From Edaphochlamys debaryana (taxonomy: Eukaryota; Chlorophyta; Chlorophyceae; Chlamydomonadales), in assembly GCA_016858145.1 (NCBI GenBank), contig JAEHOE010000110.1:248001-312000 (forward strand): 64,000 nucleotides of DNA. The letters run 5' to 3'. The translations under genes were made by a program, and so were the position numbers. Below are positions 58,193 to 64,000 of the stretch, one piece after another. The notes beneath the pieces are model-generated. The model made no database searches. It was given only the letters and a program-made list of their open reading frames with translations, and had not been told where the DNA came from. Position 1 is the stretch's first letter. Each line of letters opens with the position of its first letter.

Positions 58193-59236
58193 GCTCACGA
58201 TAGCGTAACGGTGCTCATGATAGCGGTCCGGGCCCCCCCACGGGGCCTTGGGGGCCGAGGATTATGTGCAGCCGGCTCTCACACACTCCCAAGGCTGCAC
58301 CCCAATGCCCACTGCAAGCTGGGTCCTGTCCCTTGCATCCCAGGCCAGGAGCGCGCCTGCGGAGGGCCTGCTCACAATAGCGACACGGTGCTCATGATAC
58401 CGGTCCAGGCCCCCCCACGGGCGGGGCCTTGCTTGGGGGCCGAGGATTGGGTGCAGCCGGCTCTCACACACTCCCAAGGCTGCACCCCAATGCCCACTGC
58501 AAGCTGGGTCCTGTCCCTTGCATCCCAGGCCAGGAGCGCGCCTGCGGAGGGCCTGCTCACGATAGCGTAACGGTGCTCATGATACCGGTCCAGGCCCCCC
58601 CACGGGGCCTTGGGGGGCGAGGATTGGGTGCAGCCGGCTCTCACACACTCCCCAGGCTGCACCCCAATGCCCACTGCAAGCTGGGTCCCTGTCCCTTGCA
58701 TCCCAGGCCAGGAGCTAGCGCGCCTGCGGAGGGCCTGCTCACGATAGCGTAACGGTGCTCATGATAGCGGTCCGGGCCCCCACGGGGGGGGCCCACGGGG
58801 CCTTGGGGGCCGGGGGTGGGGGGCAGCCGGCTCTCACACACTCCCCAGTATCCCCAGGCTGCACCCCAATGCCCACTGCAAGCTGGGTCCTGTCCCTTGC
58901 ATCCCAGGCCAGGAGCGCGCCTGTGGAGGGCCTGCTCACGATAGCGTAACGGTGCTCATGATAGCGGTCCAGGCCCCCCCGGGGGGGGCCCACGAGGCCT
59001 TGGGGGCCGGGGGTGGGGGGCAGCCGGCTCTCACACACTCCCCAGGCTGCACCCCAATGCCCACTGCAAGCTGGGTCCCTGTCCCTTGCATCCCAGGCCA
59101 GGAGCGCGCCTGCGGAGGGCCTGCTCACGATAGCGTAACGGTGCTCATGATACCGGTCCAGGCCCCCCCACGGGGCCTTGGGGGCCGGGGGTGGGGGGCA
59201 GCCGGCTCCCGCACACTCCCAAGGCTGTCCCCCATT
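58193..59236. repeat. About 190-bp tandem array, six copies (left arm)
   Basis: Units begin near gctcacgatagcgtaacggt at about 58193, 58370, 58555, 58737, 58933 and 59123. Each contains tgctcatgata(c/g)cggtcc, a poly-C stretch and ggctgcaccccaatgcccac. Units differ in poly-C length and small indels. Confidence 0.92.
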
Positions 59237-59518
59237 GCCCACTGCAAGTTGGGTCCCAGGCGCTGAGCATGGCAGTAGCTGCAGGTGCCGGACTGTTTGA
59301 TAAGCGCACCTGCCCTATCACATACAGGGGCCCACATGACCCTCAAGGAAAACCCACTTGGGTCTCAGGGGCACGGGTCTCCATCAAGCTCACGTACAGT
59401 GTTACAACCGACGGCGGCTCCCTGAGGGCATGACGTACCTTGACAATCACGGCTCCGCACAAGCACTAGCTCATTAAACATTTCACGCCACCCCTCATTC
59501 TACTTGCACCACCCCACC

Positions 59519-59695
59519 CTCCATCTCCTTCGCCCCCAGCTGCTGACGCCGCCCCACGCCCCGCAACCGCCATGAGCCGCGCTGCCGCATGCGGCGGCCG
59601 GGACTAAGGAACACCGCACGCCTCGCCCCCACCCTCCAGCTCCTTCGCCCCCATGCCGCTGACGCCGCCCCACGCCCCGCAACCGACATAAGCCC
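59519..59695. repeat. About 115-bp tandem repeat, two copies (left arm)
   Basis: Units share ctccttcgcccccagctgct-like starts and gccccacgccccgcaaccg. The right arm has three units. Confidence 0.85.
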
Positions 59696-59703
59696 TTGAT
59701 GAG

Positions 59704-59934
59704 AGCAGAGGCTCGTGATAGCAGTATTTTCCGGGGGGGGGGAACATCCAGCGGTCATACCCGTCCCTGGGTTGCCCGCCACCACCAGCGCTTCCATCCA
59801 CACCCCACCGGAGATCAACGAGTCCAGATGATTCGGTGGTGTTGATGAACACCGATGCGATCGTACCCGCATTCCTACCCGCCTGGCCCTCCCCCTGCTG
59901 GGAGCCCCGACGCCGGGGGTTGCAGGCCGGTGAG
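59704..59934. mobile_element. 231-bp insertion in the left arm with TGAG target duplication
   Basis: Absent from the right arm, where the uninterrupted sequence reads ttgatgagcgtcggg. In the left arm TGAG occurs on both sides (59700-59703 and 59931-59934). That is the footprint of a small transposable element with a 4-bp target duplication. No terminal inverted repeats and no coding capacity were seen. Confidence 0.6.
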
Positions 59935-60716
59935 CGTCGGGAAGATGGGCGGAGCCCACCCCGCAGCGGCACCCTGCCCCGAAGGCTTGCCTCTGACAGA
60001 CCTCAGTTTACCCAACAGTCCCGCCTCCTGCTCGTTGGCCCTACTGCCGCTGGGCCGTGGCGGGTGGCGGGGCACCGTTGGTTCGGTTCCCAGGCCGGAC
60101 TCCCTGGGTCCTCCGACCAGGCGCCCGATCGTGCCCAGGGTGAGCCAGCAGTTCAGACATCCACGGATACCTACTGACTCACCTGAAGCAGGGAGCTCCT
60201 CCGCAGCCGGTGCGATGGCGCCTCACTACATGCATCGCTCGAGAGCCCCGCCGGTCAAGCGAAGCGCCTGATAGCTGTAAGCACGCTATCACTGACAGGT
60301 AATAAAGGGCGCGGGCGCCCTTGACAAGGTTATCCCTGGCGATGCAGCGCAACACTCAAGCTAGAGGCGTTATCAGTCTCGGGTTACTGCTCGCGTGTGA
60401 CAACACAAACGCGTGTAAGAGGCAAATCCCAAAGGGCAAGCTTTTGTTCGGTCAATGGACGTCAACAGAGGCGTGAAGCGAAAGCTGTGGTAAACGCAAG
60501 CTGCAATACGCGAACTATTACATCACAAAGCCCGTCGCGAGCTGGGTTTGGGTGCAGCGCGACCGAGTGCCGCGGAAAGGCTGTTCTCAATTCGTTGTTA
60601 ACAGCGACAGCTCTTGAAGCGCGCTTGCGCTGAGTCGTCCAACTGGACGCTTCAGCAGGCGAAGATGTGCGTCAAAGGGACCTACGCAAGGTCGCACCGT
60701 CGCCGGGAGGGCGGGA

Positions 60717-61359
60717 CGCATCCACGCGGACCTGGGTCAGAACCAGTTAGAACGGCTTCAACGATGCACTCCGACCACTTCCGGCCGAGTGCTTTCGCCA
60801 GTAGGGCCCCCATACATGCCCTAGCACGGGTACAGAAGGGTGCGCGAGGCTGTGGTCAGGTGGCAGCGTGGTGGGGGTGGAGGTGCACTTGGAGTGGGGC
60901 CTGGGCAGTTATAACAATCCCTAGGCCTAAAAGGCTAGGGCAGCGCGCCAGTGTCCAGAGGACCCACTAAGTTCGTTACAGCAGTGCCCCGCACGGAACT
61001 GGGTCAGTATGGCTTCTACGATGCACTCCGACCACTTCCGGCCGAGTGCTTTCGCCAGTAGGGCCCCCATACATGCCCTAGCACGGGTACAGAAGGGTGC
61101 GCGAGGCTGTGGTCAGGTGGCAGCGTGGTGGGGGTGGAGGTGCATTTGGAGTGGTGGGGCTGGGGCAGTGCGCCACACGGAACTGGGTCCAATCGGCTTA
61201 TACGTTGCACCCCGACCACATCAGGCCAACGATAACAACTCGTTTTGAGGGTGGGAGAGAGAGGTTTTACGGAATGGTGGACAGGGGGGGGGGGGGGCGG
61301 GGGGCGGCGGGGGTCGGGGGCCTACACTCCACCACTCCACAGATGGACGCGCCTCGGGC
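60717..61359. repeat. Spacer of the inverted repeat with internal direct repeats
   Basis: 60750-60897 and 61008-61155 are near-identical direct copies. A shorter third copy of the region starting cacggaactgggtc lies at about 61176-61225. A long G tract follows at about 61287-61318. Confidence 0.88.
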
Positions 61360-62153
61360 TCCCGCCCTCCCGGCGACGGTGCGACCTTGCGTAGGTCCCT
61401 TTGACGCACACCTTCGCCTGCTGAAGCGTCCAGTTGGACGACTCAGCGCAAGCGCGCTTCAAGAGCTGTCGCTGTTAACAACGAATTGAGAACAGCCTTT
61501 CCGCGGCACTCGGTCGCGCTGCACCCAAACCCAGCTCGCGACGGGCTTTGTGATGTAATAGTTCGCGTATTGCAGCTTGCGTTTACCACAGCTTTCGCTT
61601 CACGCCTCTGTTGACGTCCATTGACCGAACAAAAGCTTGCCCTTTGGGATTTGCCTCTTACACGCGTTTGTGTTGTCACACGCGAGCAGTAACCCGAGAC
61701 TGATAACGCCTCTAGCTTGAGTGTTGCGCTGCATCGCCAGGGATAACCTTGTCAAGGGCGCCCGCGCCCTTTATTACCTGTCAGTGATAGCGTGCTTACA
61801 GCTATCAGGCGCTTCGCTTGACCGGCGGGGCTCTCGAGCGATGCATGTAGTGAGGCGCCATCGCACCGGCTGCGGAGGAGCTCCCTGCTTCAGGTGAGTC
61901 AGTAGGTATCCGTGGATGTCTGAACTGCTGGCTCACCCTGGGCACGATCGGGCGCCTGGTCGGAGGACCCAGGGAGTCCGGCCTGGGAACCGAACCAACG
62001 GTGCCCCGCCACCCGCCACGGCCCAGCGGCAGTAGGGCCAACGAGCAGGAGGCAGGACTGTTGGGTAAACTGAGGTCTGTCAGAGGCAAGCCTTCGGGGC
62101 AGGGTGCCGCTGCGGGGTGGGCTCCGCCCATCTTCCCGACGCTCATCAAGGGC

Positions 62154-62450
62154 TTATGTCGGTTGCGGGGCGTGGGGCGGCGTCAGCGGCATGGGACGAT
62201 GGAGCTGGAGGGTGGGGGCGAGGCGTGCGGTGTTCCTTAGTCCCGGCCGCCGCATGCAGCAGCGCGGCTCATGGCGGTTGCGGGGCGTGGGGCGGCGTCA
62301 GCGGCATGGGGGCGAAGGAGCTGGAGGGTGGGGGCGAGGCGTGCGGTGTTCCTTAGTCCCGGCCGCCGCATGCGGCAGCGCGGCTCATGGCGGTTGCGGG
62401 GCGTGGGGCGGCGTCAGCAGCTGGGGGCGACGGAGCTGGAGGGTGGGTTG
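62154..62450. repeat. About 115-bp tandem repeat, three copies (right arm)
   Basis: Units begin at ggttgcggggcgtggggcgg near 62159, 62276 and 62392. Confidence 0.88.
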
Positions 62451-62744
62451 GTGGAAGTAGAATGAGGGGTGGCGTGGAATGTTTAATGAGCTAGTGCTTG
62501 TGCGGAGCCGTGATTGTCAAGGTACGTCATGCCCTCAGGGAGCCGCCGTCGGTTGTAACACTGTACGTGAGCTTGATGGAGACCCGTGCCCCTGAGACCC
62601 AAGTGGGTTTTCCTTGAGGGTCATGTGGGCCCCTGCATGTGATAGGGCAGGTGCACTTATCAAACAGTCCGGCACCTGCAGCTACTGCCATGCTCAGCGC
62701 CTGGGACCCAACTTGCAGTGGGCAATGGGGGACAGCCTTGGGAG

Positions 62745-63567
62745 TGTGCGGGAGCCGGCTGCCCCCCATCCCCGGCCCCCAAGGCCCCGTGGGGGGGCCT
62801 GGACCGGTATCATGAGCACCGTTCCGCTATCGTGAGCAGGCCCTCCGCAGGCGCGCTCCTGGCCTGGGATGCAAGGGACAGGACCCAGCTTGCAGTGGGC
62901 ATTGGGGTGCAGCCTGGGGAGTGTGTGAGAGCCGGCTGCCCCCCACCCCCGGCCCCCAAGGCCCCGTGGGCCCCCCCCGTGGGGGCCCGGACCGCTATCA
63001 TGAGCACCGTTACGCTATCGTGAGCAGGCCCTCCGCAGGCGCGCTCCTGGCCTGGGATGCAAGGGACAGGACCCAGCTTGCAGTGGGCATTGGGGTGCAG
63101 CCTGGGGAGTGTGTGAGAGCCGGCTGCCCCCAATCCTCGCCCCCCAAGGCCCCGTGGGGGGGCCTGGACCGGTATCATGAGCACCGTTCCGCTATCGTGA
63201 GCAGGCCCTCCGCAGGCGCGCTCCTGGCCTGGGATGCAAGGGACAGGACCCAGCTTGCAGTGGGCATTGGGGTGCAGCCTTGGGAGTGTGTGAGAGCCGG
63301 CTGCACCCAATCCTCGGCCCCCAAGCAAGGCCCCGCCCGTGGGGGGGCCTGGACCGGTATCATGAGCACCGTGTCGCTATTGTGAGCAGGCCCTCCGCAG
63401 GCGCGCTCCTGGCCTGGGATGCAAGGGACAGGACCCAGCTTGCAGTGGGCATTGGGGTGCAGCCTTGGGAGTGTGTGAGAGCCGGCTGCACATAATCCTC
63501 GGCCCCCAAGGCCCCGTGGGGGGGCCCGGACCGCTATCATGAGCACCGTTACGCTATCGTGAGCAAG
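62745..63567. repeat. About 190-bp tandem array, five copies (right arm)
   Basis: Inverted counterpart of the left-arm array with one unit fewer. Confidence 0.92.
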
Positions 63568-64000
63568 CCTCCAAACGGCCTACAGCCCCTTGGCAGACCG
63601 CTGCACATCTTATGCAGACCTTTGCCAGTGCTTGTATACCCCTCTGACGTGTCCCTACCCTTTTACCTGTGGTTGGAGCCCGGGTTTGCGCTGCTCACGC
63701 TGTATCATGATAGGCCCCGGCCAACGTGAGCAGCAGGCTCAAGGCATGATCCAGCACTCGTACGCTCGTGATACTTCAGCTCGTGCTTGCCTGAACACTA
63801 GACCACATGTACCTTGCCTCTTCGCGGCCAGCAGAGTCGTGCAGCGCAGTGCGCATGGGGCGCTTGACGGGCAGGCTGCAGGCCGGCACACCATGATCGG
63901 GCCCGAAACGGGTCGAAACTCAACCGTTTTCGCCCAAAATTGACTCTGTGGCTTCGTTACAATGTAATTAAGCTTACACTATGCTCGTATAGCGATGAGA

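Larger units (their letters stand above)
57757..60716. repeat. Left arm of a long inverted repeat
   Basis: Base 57757 pairs with 64000 and base 60716 with 61360. The arms are nearly identical; the differences seen are scattered substitutions, one extra unit of the 190-bp array and one 231-bp insertion in this arm, and one extra 115-bp unit in the right arm. Open frames (for example 57814-58167 minus and 60397-60633 plus) recur in both arms but look non-coding. The true outer limit may lie left of 57757, because the window ends within the other arm. Confidence 0.95.
61360..64000. repeat. Right arm of a long inverted repeat, cut by window end
   Basis: Reverse complement of 57757-60716. It is 319 bp shorter over the same span because it lacks the 231-bp insertion and one array unit while having one more 115-bp unit. 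Confidence 0.95.

Noticed and set aside
60397..60633. 78-codon frame duplicated at 61443-61679
   Set aside because: Same reason: duplicated DNA, no domain, short.
1..64000. tRNA or rRNA genes
   Set aside because: I looked for T-loop GGTTCGA-type words with acceptor pairing and for rRNA core words and found none convincing; a tRNAscan or Infernal run would be decisive.

Overview
The window looks like nuclear DNA of a chlorophycean green alga related to Chlamydomonas and Volvox. It is very GC-rich. Its genes are cut into many short exons by GT-AG introns of roughly 100-600 bp, plus a few GC-AG introns. Low-complexity Ala/Pro/Gly/Gln insertions and minisatellites are common. Two proteins are typical of this group: a periplasmic CAH1/CAH2-type alpha carbonic anhydrase and the axonemal protein FAP100 (MIA1). 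I assembled the gene models by hand from open frames, splice sites and intron phase; where phase closes across many introns the models are strong. No bacterial, organellar, rRNA, tRNA or CRISPR feature was recognised. || Layout. (1) 331-10962 minus: a large coiled-coil gene, 31 exons and at least 1430 residues in the window, with its 3' end beyond base 1. (2) 11441-15432 plus: a 2-oxoglutarate/Fe(II) oxygenase of the isopenicillin-N-synthase type, 12 exons. (3) 16605-17732 plus: a Pro/Gln-rich protein of unknown function. (4) 19327-21894 plus: the alpha carbonic anhydrase, with its signal-peptide end unresolved. (5) 24009-37044 plus: a CLC chloride channel/transporter with two CBS domains, about 1585 residues. 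Its CBS1 domain carries a very large low-complexity insertion, and one intron holds a 1.2-kb minisatellite and a duplicated piece of gene 6. (6) 38708-40071 minus: a Pro-rich protein with a short coiled coil. (7) 43066-44848 minus: an F-box plus ankyrin-repeat protein. (8) 46675-50833 minus: FAP100. (9) 51189-52771 plus: a small protein with a Cys/His motif resembling papain-fold hydrolases. (10) 54754-56413 minus: a 227-residue protein of unknown function. (11) 57757-64000: an inverted repeat with arms of almost 3 kb, tandem arrays inside each arm and a 643-bp repeat-filled spacer. || How the genes relate. There is no operon logic; these are independent nuclear genes, several in divergent pairs (1/2 and 8/9). 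FAP100 is axonemal. The carbonic anhydrase, and possibly the CLC protein, fit inorganic-carbon and ion handling. || The most unusual signals are the long inverted repeat and a recurring pattern in which a short piece of an exon-intron junction is copied into the neighbouring intron or flank. I count about nine such loci in five of the genes.
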